A stretch of 64,000 bases of DNA from Cycas panzhihuaensis (lineage: Eukaryota; Cycadophyta): assembly GCA_023213395.1 (NCBI GenBank), contig CM041465.1, positions 142,855,741 through 142,919,740 of the forward strand. Reading direction: 5' to 3'. Of this stretch, positions 45,871-56,738 are shown piece by piece (position 1 is the first letter of the stretch; the number at the start of each line of letters is the position of its first letter). A program made the position numbers and the translations under genes. The notes beneath the pieces were generated by a model. It saw only the letters and a program-made list of their open reading frames with translations. It was not told the DNA's origin and did no database searches.

Positions 45871-48092
45871 ACCACAAATAGCCTTAGGAGGTACCTTATA
45901 AAATGATTGTCATAATAGCTTCTACTAAAAAGCATAAGAGGTAAATCCTTTGAATGCACGAACACCTCTATATCTATATCATGGTACTATTCTTTACCTA
46001 CAACATAATCTTACTAGGGTACATAGGACAACCAACTCCTATTTGTACAATGACAAAGGTAGAATTGATTTTAATGTAATCTCATCATACACCTTTCTAT
46101 TCACACTTCAATTTCATCATAAATACATTAATGGATTTACATCAGACTTGTTTAGATATGTACAAACATTGAATCAACATCCAATAGGCAATATATCCTC
46201 ATGCTACTATCTGTTCAACCACCCCAAGTATAATGGTCCACTATGAATTGATAACAACTTATACAAGTAGGCCACAAAAAATAGCAATTTTGAACCTCTT
46301 TTATCTCATACATCTGATTTAAAAATAATGATATATATTGAATAAAAACACCACTTTATAATTAAATAAACCACACCTTTGTAAGGAATTATGCAATGAT
46401 TAATACCACAATATATCATTTGCTTTCTTTGTAGCTTAGTATCTTCATACAACATGCCCTTCTCGCCCTTCTATCAATCAATAAATATACACTAATGTTG
46501 ATAGCTTACTTATTAGTCATGCCCCTTCTGTCAATTAGTGAAAACCATTGCCTTAATAACACTCACCCAATAAACTCTTTCATGTAACCACATATAAGAA
46601 AAGCATATCCTTACCTCATATTGCCAAATAGTCACCAATAGAGTGTCTAAAGACACTCACTTTACCATTAAAATGTCACCTTGAGTCATCAATAAATTAC
46701 TAAGGCACATCACATAAGTATCAAACCAATACATTATTCATGCCACCTTCCTCATAGTATAATCAATGCAATGTATATGCCCTCACATATAAATAAGAAA
46801 AGGCCAAATATCTTGTGACCCAAAAAACCACTTTTTGATATATCATAGCCAATTTTACAAAATGATTATCCAAAAATGATCAAAGAAAGGAGGGTGAATA
46901 ATTTAATCCTTAATAAAAGGTATTTTGATATATGATTAATATATCTAGTGTCTTGATAAATGGTTATTAAATATATATTCAATGTGACTTCATGATAATG
47001 ACGATGATAATATGTTAATGGTGCCTAAGTAATTAATACAAATCAATTAGTCGGGTGATTAAAAATCAACACGACTTTAAAATAAATCATATAGATTTAT
47101 TAATTTGGAAAATAGAATATATTATGTAGATCTATAAATGAAAATTATCAATAGTTAGTGATCATAAATATTATGATGAAATGTAATAGGCAATCAATAT
47201 ATTCCCGTGTAACTATAATCATCATATAATTGCAATTCAATGGTGAATATTTAATCATTCACAATGGCAATAAATAAATCTCACACAAATCAAATTATGA
47301 TCAAATATTAATAAGGTTAATGAAGTTTATCATAGAGATACCTTAGTATTTTAGCAACCTGTGACTATGCACTTCCACAATAGTCTACTCTATGATTATA
47401 AAGAACATAATGCAAAGGCAAGATCTATCTTCTATATTTTTCATTAGCCACAATGACCAATGTACCACCCATAAATAACTGTGATCTTTTGCATCTTTAA
47501 GAATATGCCTTCCACCTCTATAGCTCTTCTGCAAATCCTGCAATAAATACTCATAATATATTGAGTTTACAACTACCTCTACTTCAACATTTTTATGGCT
47601 CTACAACACTAATATGATATGCATCCTCTCTATATCTAGTTGTGTTTAGTCATTTATAACTCAACAAATAGGTTATAAGCTCATACCTACTCACTAGGTA
47701 GTATTTAAGCTCCACATAAATGGTAACACTTCTCATATAGTAGTAAACTTAGTGGTAATAGATATGGCACCTTCTGTAGGTTCAAAATGCATACCAATGA
47801 TGGGCAATAGAGTAACCAAGGGTTATAAATTTTAAAACATAGGGCACTAGCATTTGCTTATACCTACACAAATCAAAACGACCTCTTCTACTTATTTGCA
47901 CACCTCTAAAAACCATTAAATCCCTATAAAATAGATAATAGAAGATAATAAGATCAGCATGCGATCATTGCACCTCCATGGTTGTTCTTTCAATTATTAA
48001 ATAAGACGATCCTCAAAGGGTGATCCAACATTACCTAAAAACCAATGATTGAATTATTTACCTAATATTCATCTACTTGTGCACCACCTATT
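45871..48092 (-). other. Upstream internal region of element I, no readable domain
   Basis: Should hold gag, protease and the integrase core, but I see no reliable motif on either strand. The plus-strand frame at 45950-46246 is a shadow. Confidence 0.4.
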
Positions 48093-48104
48093 GCTCTGAT
48101 AACA
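48093..48104 (-). promoter_or_regulatory. Primer binding site of element I
   Basis: The minus strand reads TGTTATCAGAGC, one change from the tRNA-Met site, directly after the LTR's CA. Confidence 0.85.
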
Positions 48105-48418
48105 TGTTAGAAAACACTAAGTATCTAGACAAGTGGACAAGAATATTAATATACATAATAAACTCAAAGAATAAGCAAATAGGATAAATAGATTCAACAT
48201 GGAAACCCTTTTGAGAAAAACCCACCACAGATTATAATATTACATTTTTTTTTACAATGAACTTTAATATGTATTTATAGATTATAAGTGCCTAAAATCT
48301 TAATATTTAGATTACATTTGTTAGCTCACATAAGACATCATAATTATATTAATAATATTCATACAATATTATTTCCATATTTATATTAGTCGGTTAATGA
48401 TATAATATCACTCTAACA
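48105..48418 (-). repeat. 5' LTR of element I
   Basis: 314 bp, paired with 44371-44687. Confidence 0.92.
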
Positions 48419-48448
48419 ACCATGAAGAGGAATTTGTAGAATAGATAA
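48419..48448 (-). other. Sliver of gypsy L leader between elements I and J
   Basis: Begins with I's right duplication ACCAT (48419-48423) and ends with J's left duplication GATAA (48444-48448). Only 30 bp of the older element separate two independent insertions. Confidence 0.7.
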
Positions 48449-48876
48449 TATTAGATTATATAATGTAAACTTATGTTTTAATGTTATTATTTAAGTCACA
48501 TGTCATAAAAATTATTTAAGTGATACTAAAGTTATAAACTTATGTTTAAAGTTAATTGACTTGTGGATGGTCGTTGAAATGTAGAATTGCATTCCAACGA
48601 ACCTCCGTCTTATTTATTAGGTTCCTAGATTCATGGAATTAGTTTTAGGAATCTAGGAGGTTTGTCCTTATGCCTGAAACTAGGCTGTTTTAAAGGTTAG
48701 TTATTGTATTATTTTTTTTATTCATTTATTAATTCAATTTAGATTAGGAGGTGGTTTTTCTTCCCCAGAAGGGGTTTTCTACCTGTCAATCCTATGTACA
48801 TGTGCATTGTCATTTTTCTGTGTTTTTCATTTTATACATGTGATTTAATGATTATGTACATGTGCCTATTCCATCA
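48449..48876 (+). repeat. 5' LTR of element J
   Basis: 428 bp. It starts TATTAGATTATATAATG (the TG has become TA) and ends CCTATTCCATCA directly before the PBS. Confidence 0.95.
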
Positions 48877-48888
48877 TGGTATCAGAGC
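48877..48888 (+). promoter_or_regulatory. Primer binding site of element J
   Basis: TGGTATCAGAGC, a perfect copia tRNA-Met site abutting the LTR. Confidence 0.95.
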
Positions 48889-48967
48889 TGCAAATGTTCC
48901 ATTAATATCTTTGCATAAAACATTTCATCCATACAAAATTCTATAATTTTTTTTTTTTTACACAAAA

Positions 48968-49090
48968 ACTGCCATTAAGGCAGAGCTATTTTTTTATACA
49001 TCAGATTTTTACATAAAAACTGCCATTAAGGCAGAGCCATTTTTTTATATACATCAGATTCTTATACAAAAACTGCCATCAAGGCAGAGC
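48968..49090 (+). repeat. Three hairpin repeats in J's leader
   Basis: ACTGCCATTAAGGCAGAGC occurs at 48968-48986 and 49019-49037, with one base changed at 49072-49090 (spacing 51 and 53 bp). Each has the stem CTGCC / GGCAG around a 5-base loop. The position just after the PBS is where retroelement RNAs carry dimerisation and packaging signals; that role is inference. Confidence 0.85.
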
Positions 49091-51318
49091 CATATGCCAG
49101 GTTTGTCCCAGATCAATATATATCACTTCTTATAATACTCTTTTATCTAATTCTCAGATTTAATGTGTTTTCCTTAGGCTGGAAGCCTTACTATCATCAA
49201 CAATTCACACTCTTTTGAACAAGAAAATTGAGGATCAATTACTCCATTTCTATCCTCACGTACAGAACTCTATGGCATGTATCGTTCCAGTGAAACAAGG
49301 CCATTCTCAAAACAAAACTCCATCTATATAATAAAATTCTTCAACAGAATATGAGGGAATAGAGCTGACTCATTAGCTAATCTCTTTAAGGGAGATTATA
49401 GCTCAAAAAAGAGCCCTTAGGGTCTAAGACCCATCTGTTTTCTTTGCTCTACCTTTCTCCTCCTCACGGTTCACTTGCAAACCCTCTCTTAAATGTCCAG
49501 ACAAGGATAGGTGCAGGAGATGTCACCCAACCAAGACAGCAGCCTGCCAGGTCAATTTTATCTCTAAGTCATTTTCCTCCTTCCATAATCTCATTGCTAT
49601 TCAATCAACGTGATCTCCTCCTAGTCTGCACCTACTACAACAAATAAGAAGCACTTGTTAATGCCTCCATGTAATTAAACTCTACTCCAAACAAGAAGTT
49701 TCCAACATCTCTCTCTATAGTCACATAAGAAAACAGAGAGGAGAAGGCAGAAGAAGATTACTGTAAACACCTGAGGAGAAGACGCCAATGGCACCCATTG
49801 ATAAATTGAGTCATGTGGTACTAACAGAGGGCTAGCCGAAGGGTCTACCCTAGTAGAAAGAACTAGGAAGCATAAAGGAATGGCCAGTTTTTATGCAATT
49901 GAAGAGGAGACACCCTCGTGGGAAGAAAACTTGCAACCAGGCAAACAAAAGAAAAAGATAAAAAAAAAAGGGGGATTATTGTTGTGCTGCCTTGACCTGC
50001 TGCCTTTCAACCGATAGCCATGATTCTTCTTGAATTGCCCCACCTCCCTGTCTCTGTGACGCCTTCGTTCTCCATCCTCGCCTCCATCCTCACCTCGAAG
50101 ATCTGCAGTGCAAGGAGAGTGAATGCCGCTGCCATGATGGGGATTACCAGGTAGGGTTTCCTCGTCTTTACCCCCCCCCCAGACCCCAATCTTAATTCAA
50201 ATCTAATTTTGTGTTTTAATACAAATAAAACCATTGGGTCCGCACCCAATTATTATTTAATTATATTTGTTTTTTGATTTAAATTAACCCCCCCTCCCTT
50301 AAACTTTATAAAATCTTTTATTCAAATGAATCATCACCCCCCCTCCCCCCCTTTTAACTTTATAAAATTTTTTAAATTATTGATTCAAATGAATCAACAT
50401 ATTTAATACTTTGATTTAGATCAAAGTTTCTAAATTACATTTAGTATTTCAATTTAAATTAATACCCCCCTACCTTACAATGATTTAAATCATTTTGATC
50501 TTAATCAAAATAGATTTTAATCAAACTCTATTAATTTTATACTTTGATTTAAATCAAAGTTCCCCTTCCCTTAAACATTTTTTTTTTATTAAAACAAACC
50601 TTAAACACCTTTATAATACCTTTATTAAATAAATACCCCCACTTCCTTAATTATTATCCTTTTTTATTCTATTACATTCCCCCTTTTTTCCCTTCAAACA
50701 TTTTACTAAAATAAAATCCTACTCTCTTAAGTTTTCTCCTTATAAGGTATATATAAACCTTATTCCCTTATTGTTATTATCTTTCAATACATTTTAATGA
50801 CTAAATTTAACTACATTTTTAATTACTTAATCCTAGGTAAATTTAATTAATTTTTTACCATTACATTTTTTAATTTCCTTTTAACTCTTAATCTATAAGA
50901 TTTAAATTTAATCCTTAACATTATACATTTTTTTTATATAAAAAGGGAAACAAAATACCTAGTTATATTTTTTAAATCACTTACTTCGTTAAAGAAAATT
51001 GTTTAATTTTTTTTCTAAAAGGGAATTCTTATTTTTAAGGGGGATAGTTTATTTTTCTAAAGGGGATTTCTTTCCAAAAGATGACTATTTTTTTTAAAAA
51101 GAAAACTATTTTTTCAAAAATAACTGCTTAAGAAATTATTGTTTGTTTATTTCTATTTAAAAACACATGATCTTTTTATCTTAAAATTAATCAATGCAAA
51201 TTAAGATGTCTTTCTGAATTAAATCTATTAACAAGATTAGTGTTTTTTATTAGGTATTTATTTTTTCAAGTCACCTTCATAATTTTTTAATCTTCAAATA
51301 CACCTTAACGCTCCCAAT
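49091..51318 (+). other. Remainder of J's leader
   Basis: 49400-50150 is richer in G and C but has no recognisable protein. 50160-50720 has C runs of 6-10 and palindromes such as ACTTTGATTTAAATCAAAGT (50541-50560) and a one-mismatch copy at 50408-50427. 50720-51300 is T-rich. The frames at 49444-49647 and 50007-50249 have no support. Confidence 0.5.
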
Positions 51319-52275
51319 ATGGCATTAATGCTAAGGACAGTCACCTGCATTCCAATTCCAGTATTAACTGACTCAAACTATGCCGACTGGAGGAATCACA
51401 TATCCCATCAGCTCAAATAACAAAAAGTATGGCGATATGTGACAGGTGAATTCCAAAAACCAAAAGCAGATGCTACTGAGAGTCTTATGGTATATCTGAT
51501 GAACTCAGATGCCGCATTAGGCACCATATTAAATTCTCTCTCACCAGAAATCAGTCAACAGTTTTTTAAAAAAGATGACTTAGCCACTGTCTGGGAAACC
51601 TTGGAAGAAAAATACGACAAGGTTGATACACATCAAGTAGCTATCCTAGAAGAACAATTGTATAATCTAACTTTTGACGACTTTACAAATGTTGAGGATT
51701 TTTTAACAAAAATTCAATCAATCAATAAAGATCTAGATAACTGCATTAAATCAAAAATCAAAGAAGGTGATATAGAAAAAATAACTACGCATGTCAAAGA
51801 CGACGACACGCTCGTATATCTTGTAGTTAATAAATTACCAAAACACTTTAATCTTTACCAAGCTGCCAGACAACAAGCTGACAATCCACCTATCACATTC
51901 AATTAGCTGACAAATCAGTTGATCAAACATCAAATAACATTAATCAGAACAGGTGCAATAAAAGATCATTCACAGGCTTTGTTTTCTAAAACTAAGCCAC
52001 AATTTAAAAACAAACAACAGAATAACAACTTTCATAATAATAATAAAAATTTCAATAAACCTCATCAAGGTTCACCATCTAATTCTCGCAATAATATTAA
52101 ATATTCTGGTCCAACTAAAAACCAGAATACTTCCAATCAATTCGTTTCTAATAGAAACAATGCATCTTCTTCTCATAACACTAGTTGTGCCTACTGTCAT
52201 AAAAGAGGCCATACTATTGATGTCTGTAGAAGTAGAATAGCTTCGAAAGCATGGAAAGCTTCCAAAGGATTATAA
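51319..52275 (+). pseudogene. Element J gag
   Basis: ATG at 51319 opens MALMLRTVTCIPIPVLTDSN, then YADWRNHISHQLK. UBN2 core: VWRYVTGEFQKP, LGTILNSLSPEI, TVWETLEEKYDK, LYNLTFDDFTNVEDFL and LVVNKLPKHFNLYQAA. An Asn/Gln-rich stretch follows (52000-52170), then an intact zinc knuckle CAYCHKRGHTIDVC at about 52187-52228. About 318 codons before the frame runs on into the protease. Stops are TAA at about 51408 and TAG at 51904-51906. Capsid/nucleocapsid role by family. Confidence 0.92.
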
Positions 52276-54090
52276 AATAAACTGCAATCCCATTCTCAAT
52301 CCTATTTCTAATCGAACTCACAATCTCGACCATAAAACTGTCAATTTCATAATCGTTCCTTGGCAACAACAACTTTTGCATTTGTTGCTCCTTCCAACCA
52401 ACCACCATAATGGATCCTTGACTTTGGTGCATCCCATCATATGACTGGACACCAGAAAAACTTAAACACCTATCAATCCAAAACAAACCCTGAAGAAGAG
52501 ATTTCTTTCGGTAGTGGTAATCAACTCAAAGTTAAAGGATCTGGTGATGTTACCCTAAAGGATGATTCAATCAAGGACATTTTTTACGTACCTAGTTTGT
52601 TACTAAACCTCCTCTTAGTATATCAAATTTGCCAGAAAGACCTTGTTGTCAAATTCTAGAAAAATAAATTTATCATTAAAGATCCATTACACAAATTCAA
52701 ACATATTGCTTCAGGACCTGTTGATCATAATATAGGTCTCTATAGTATGACTAGTTTTTAAAATAATAAATCAGAATCATTTAGTGCTTTCATTGCCAAA
52801 TATGACTCAGTCAATAAACTTTGGCATGCGAGATTTGGCCATACTAGCTATGGCAAATTGTAATATTTAATCAAGCATGAAATGGTCCATGGTTTATCAC
52901 TATTAAACACTATTTATGGTGTTTTTGAAGCCCGTGTGACAAGTAAACAACACATGGATCCATTTCCACACAAAACTCAATACCGAGCAACTGCTCCACT
53001 AGAACTTATCCACTCTGATATATGTGGACCTTTTCATGTACCATCATACTCAGGATCTCGTTATTTTGTTACATTCATTGATAATTATTCAAGAAAATGT
53101 TGGGTTTATATGCTCAAAACATGCAGTCAAGTGTTTGACATTTTCGTTGAATATAAAACATTAGTGGAAAATCAATCCAATTCAATAATCAAAATATTCT
53201 GATATGATAATGTTAAGGAATATTTAAGTAAAAATTTTACCTCTTTCTGCAAATCACATGGAATTAAATTCCAATATTCAATTGCATACACACCTCAACA
53301 AAATGGTGTTGCTGAACGCAAAAATTGTACTCTTATTGAAATGACTCATTGCATGTTACATGCAAAGAATCTCAATCTAAAACTATGGGTAGAAGTAATT
53401 AACTACTCTAATTACTTATTAAATAATTTACCCAGTCAAAGTTTACAAAACATCACTCTAGAACAAAAATGGTCTGGAAGAAAACCATCTATCCAACACT
53501 TACGAATCTTCGGTAGTATCGCGTGGGGACATATCCCTCACAAAAAATATAAAAAGTTAGATAAAAAAAGCCAAAAATACATCTTCATTGGCTACAATGA
53601 AGAGAGTAAAGCCTATAGACTTTTAGATCCAGTCATGCATAACATTTCTATTTTGCGTGATGTAGTATTTGATGAAGAAGGCTCTACTTCAACATCTACT
53701 TATGTAGAACCTCCTGTTGAAGATTTGTTAACCAACACTTATTTGGTTGATGATTCTAATAAACAAGTTGATTTAGATATCATAGATTCTTTATCAACTC
53801 AAGTCTAAAATTGGACCCTATCGGAACTAGCTGAAATAGATCCTTCTCTTTAAGCTAGCACATCAAATCAACCTACAAACTCAGATTCAGTTACTCACAA
53901 GTAACCAATTTGGGCAACCAAAATACTTGCTGATGCTGGATCTAATGTAGGCAATCCTACTGATACTAGGCGCACACATGCGTAAAAATTTCACGCAAAT
54001 TTTACCTTACTGGCAAAAATAATGGAAAATAATGATCCCAAAACTTTTAAATAAGCCAGCAATAATCCTGTATGGCAAGATGCTATGCAT
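52276..54090 (+). pseudogene. Element J protease and integrase
   Basis: Same frame as gag. Protease WILDFGASHHMT at about 52411-52445 (catalytic D-S-G changed to D-F-G) and IFYVPSLLLNLL. GAG-pre-integrase: LWHARFGHTSYGKL (about 52820-52860). The Cys of the zinc-binding block are partly lost (GVFEARVTSKQH). Integrase core: LIHSDICGPF (53007-53036), FVTFIDNYSRKCWVY and YDNVKEYLS for the second Asp (its Arg codon before is TGA). The QQNGVAERKN block with the catalytic Glu lies near 53296-53325. C-terminus: IQHLRIFGSIAW, KYIFIGYNEESKAYRL. The frame shifts near 54090. Confidence 0.92.
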
Positions 54091-55560
54091 CGAATTTCTT
54101 TGCCTTAATTAAAAATTCTACCTGGGATCTTGTTCCTCTTCCACCTAAAAAAAATGTAGTCGACTGTAAATGGGTTTATAGAACTAAATATAATTCAACA
54201 GGCGCAGTGGAAAAATATAAAGCTCACCTTGTTGCCAAAGGATTTTCCCAAATAGATGGAATTGACTATAATGAAACCTTTGCTCCTGTCGCAAAGATGA
54301 ATATAATCAAGACAATCATTACTCTTGTAGCTAAATTTGGTTGGGAAATCTACCAAATGGATGTTAAGAGTGCTTTCTTGAATGGTGATCTCAAAGAAGA
54401 GATCTACATGTCACAGCCACCTGGATTTATTAAAAATCCTAATTTAGTCTGTAAACTTAAAAAATCTATTTATGGTTTAAAACAAGCTCCTTGAGCTTGG
54501 TATACCAAAGTCGATGATTACTTAATCCACATTGGATACACTAGATGTATTAGTGATCCAAATCTTTATTTTAAACGTGAAGATGAAAATCTTACAATTC
54601 TAATCCTTTATGTTGATGACATTATTATCACTGGATCATCAACCCCTAATATTCATCATTTCAAATCAACTTTAATGAACAAATTTGAAATGACCGATTT
54701 AGGTCTACTATATTACTTTTTAGGTTTACAAATTTATCAAAATCAATCAAATATAATACTATCCCAACCTAAGTATATTCTTGATTTAATTCAGAGGTTT
54801 AACATGGAAAATGCTAAACCTGTATCCAATCCTTTACAATCAGGAGTTAAACTGACTACTGATTGTTCAACTCCATTATGTGATCCAACTCTCTATAGAC
54901 AACTCATTGGTAGTCTAATTTATCTTACACACACCTGCCCTGACATTTCTTATGCTGTTGGTTTATGCTCCAGATATATGCAACAATCATACGAATCTCA
55001 CTGGAAAGTAGCTAAATGAATCTTATGCTATCTAAAGAATACTGTGTTTTATGGTTTAACTTATAACTTTTGTAGTAAACCATTAACATTAACTAGATAT
55101 ACAGATTTCGATTGGGCAGGTAATTTAAATGATCGTAAATCTATTTTCGGTTATGTATTTTTTATTGATTCCTCACCTATTACTTTGTCAAGCAAAAAAA
55201 TGCAGGCACTGGTGTTATCAACAACTGAAGCTGAATATCGAGCATTAGTCGAAGCTAGTAAAGAAGCACTTTGGCTAAAATCACTACTAAATGAAATTAG
55301 TCTGACTCTAAACTCTTCAATTAAAATTAAAGTTGATAATCAAGGTGCAATTGCTATTGCTACTAATCCTGTTTCTCATTCTAGAACTAAACATATTGAA
55401 TTACATCAACATTTTATTCGTAATTTAGTTACTGATAATCTTGTTTGTTTGTCTTATTATCTAACAGATTTATAGATTGCTGATATTCTTACAAAGTCAT
55501 TAACTAAACCAAAGTTTTTATATCTCAAAGATTTATTACAGATAAAAGAAGTCTTCATCA
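54091..55560 (+). pseudogene. Element J reverse transcriptase and RNase H
   Basis: [70 protein letters not shown] and KSIYGLKQAP. An Arg codon changed to TGA lies at 54492-54494. The intact catalytic LYVDDIIITG is at about 54607-54636, then KFEMTDLGLLYYFLGLQI. RNase H: LYRQLIGSLIYLT, DFDWAGNLNDRKS, LSTTEAEYRALVEASKEALWLKSLL, KVDNQGAIAIATNPVSHSRTKHI and IADILTKSLTKPKF. Stops at about 55017 (AK.ILCYL) and about 55473 (DL.IADI) are the remaining breaks. Confidence 0.93.
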
Positions 55561-55616
55561 AAAGGGGATCATCATGATGAAGATCTTCTTTTCTCTTCAG
55601 TACAAAAGTTTATATT

Positions 55617-55625
55617 AAAGGGGGG
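55617..55625 (+). promoter_or_regulatory. Polypurine tract of element J
   Basis: AAAGGGGGG directly upstream of the 3' LTR's TGTTAG. Confidence 0.92.
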
Positions 55626-56053
55626 TGTTAGATTATATAATGTAAACTTATGTTTTAATGTTATTATTTAAGTCACATGTCTTAAAAATTATTTAAGTGA
55701 TTCTAAAGTTATAAACTTATGTTTAGAGTTAATTGACTTATGGATGGTCGTTGAAATGCGGAACCACATTCCAACAAACCTCCATCCTATTTATTAGGTT
55801 CCTAGATTCATGGAATTAGTTCCAGGAATCTAGGAGGTTTGTCCTTATGCCTAAAACCAAGCTGTTTTAGAGGTTAGTTATTATATTATTTTTTTTATTC
55901 ATTTATTAATTCAATTTATATTAAGAGGTGGTTTTCCTTCCCTAGAAGGGGTTTTCCACCTGTCAATCCTGTGTACATGTGCATTGTTAGTTTTTTATAT
56001 TTTTCTTTTTATACCTGTGATTTAATGATTATGTGCATGTGCCTATTCCATCA
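55626..56053 (+). repeat. 3' LTR of element J
   Basis: 428 bp, the same length as the 5' copy, retaining the canonical TGTTAG…CA ends. Many of the differences from the 5' copy are C/T or G/A. Confidence 0.95.
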
Positions 56054-56058
56054 CATAA

Positions 56059-56738
56059 CTTATAGGGGGTAAAAGCCTCCTTAAGGGTATATAGACAAAA
56101 ATAAGATAAACCTCTCATTTAATGAGAAAACCTATTAGGATTAACTAGAATCCTAAGATGTTGATGTGATATTATAAAAGAAGGAAAGCTAAAGGTGAGA
56201 AGCTATTAGGCTTTGATTTGAGTCCCTAGTATGGTCACTAGAAAAATGTTGATTAGGGAAATGCGATAACCTCAAGTTCCACAAAATCTAACTTGTATGC
56301 ATAGTATAAAGTTGAGATTATATAAGAGTTAATATTTTATGAGTTAAAAGCAAGACTAATTAAGGAGAAATGCTTAATTAGGTGATAGTGAAATGTATCA
56401 CCTTTATATGAAATTTTTGTCTTAGGAATTTAGAGAACCTAAAGAATAAAAGATTAACCTAAAACAAGAGGGGTTCAACCCACTATAAATAAAATGTCAA
56501 TATTAGGCTATCATGCTAATATTTTATCCATAGTAAGGTAGGAATAACCATCCTAAAGTCTCTAAGGATTCCTAGTCACTTCTTTGATCAAGGATTACTG
56601 GATGATCTTCCTTGGTTGTATAGCCTTAACTCCTAATAGAATCACCATCTCTAACCTTTGTGATGAACTCCAAGGAAAACCATAATATGCCTTAAGTAAT
56701 AATAACTAGTATAAGTGGTAATAAAATAGATCTCCTAA
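56059..56738 (-). other. Leader of gypsy L, no gene seen
   Basis: Between J and the right long repeat. No coding similarity on either strand and no clear primer site next to 56738. Confidence 0.4.

Larger units (their letters stand above)
44371..48418 (-). mobile_element. Copia element I
   Basis: A minus-strand Ty1/copia element of 4.05 kb with a 5' LTR at 48105-48418, PBS at 48093-48104, a decayed internal region, PPT at 44688-44700 and a 3' LTR at 44371-44687. It has perfect 5-bp duplications. Traces of integrase C-terminus, RT and RNase H remain. It is shorter than a normal copia element, so an internal deletion is likely. It is inserted in gypsy L just upstream of gag. Confidence 0.9.
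48449..56053 (+). mobile_element. Copia element J (best preserved)
   Basis: 7.6-kb Ty1/copia element with two 428-bp LTRs, PBS, a leader of 2.4 kb, gag-protease-integrase in one frame (51319 to about 54090), RT-RNase H in another frame, a PPT and flanks GATAA / CATAA (4 of 5 matching). The LTRs look about 92% identical by eye, the most alike of any pair here. All in-frame stops can be read as single C-to-T changes in Gln or Arg codons, plus one frameshift near 54090. It is inserted in the leader of gypsy L. Confidence 0.95.

Noticed and set aside
45950-46246. 98-residue plus-strand frame
   Set aside because: It lies opposite the integrase-to-gag region of element I, which is read on the minus strand. 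It shows no similarity.
48968-49090. CRISPR-like spaced repeats
   Set aside because: Only three units, in the leader of a plant retrotransposon, with near-identical rather than unique spacers.
50007-50249. 80-residue minus-strand frame in a more GC-rich patch
   Set aside because: It lies in J's leader on the opposite strand, with no known domain and a C/G-run artefact at one end.
51319-55500. Alternative genetic code in which TAA/TAG mean Gln
   Set aside because: TGA stops at Arg positions, and Trp-derived stops in neighbouring elements, show ordinary mutational decay.
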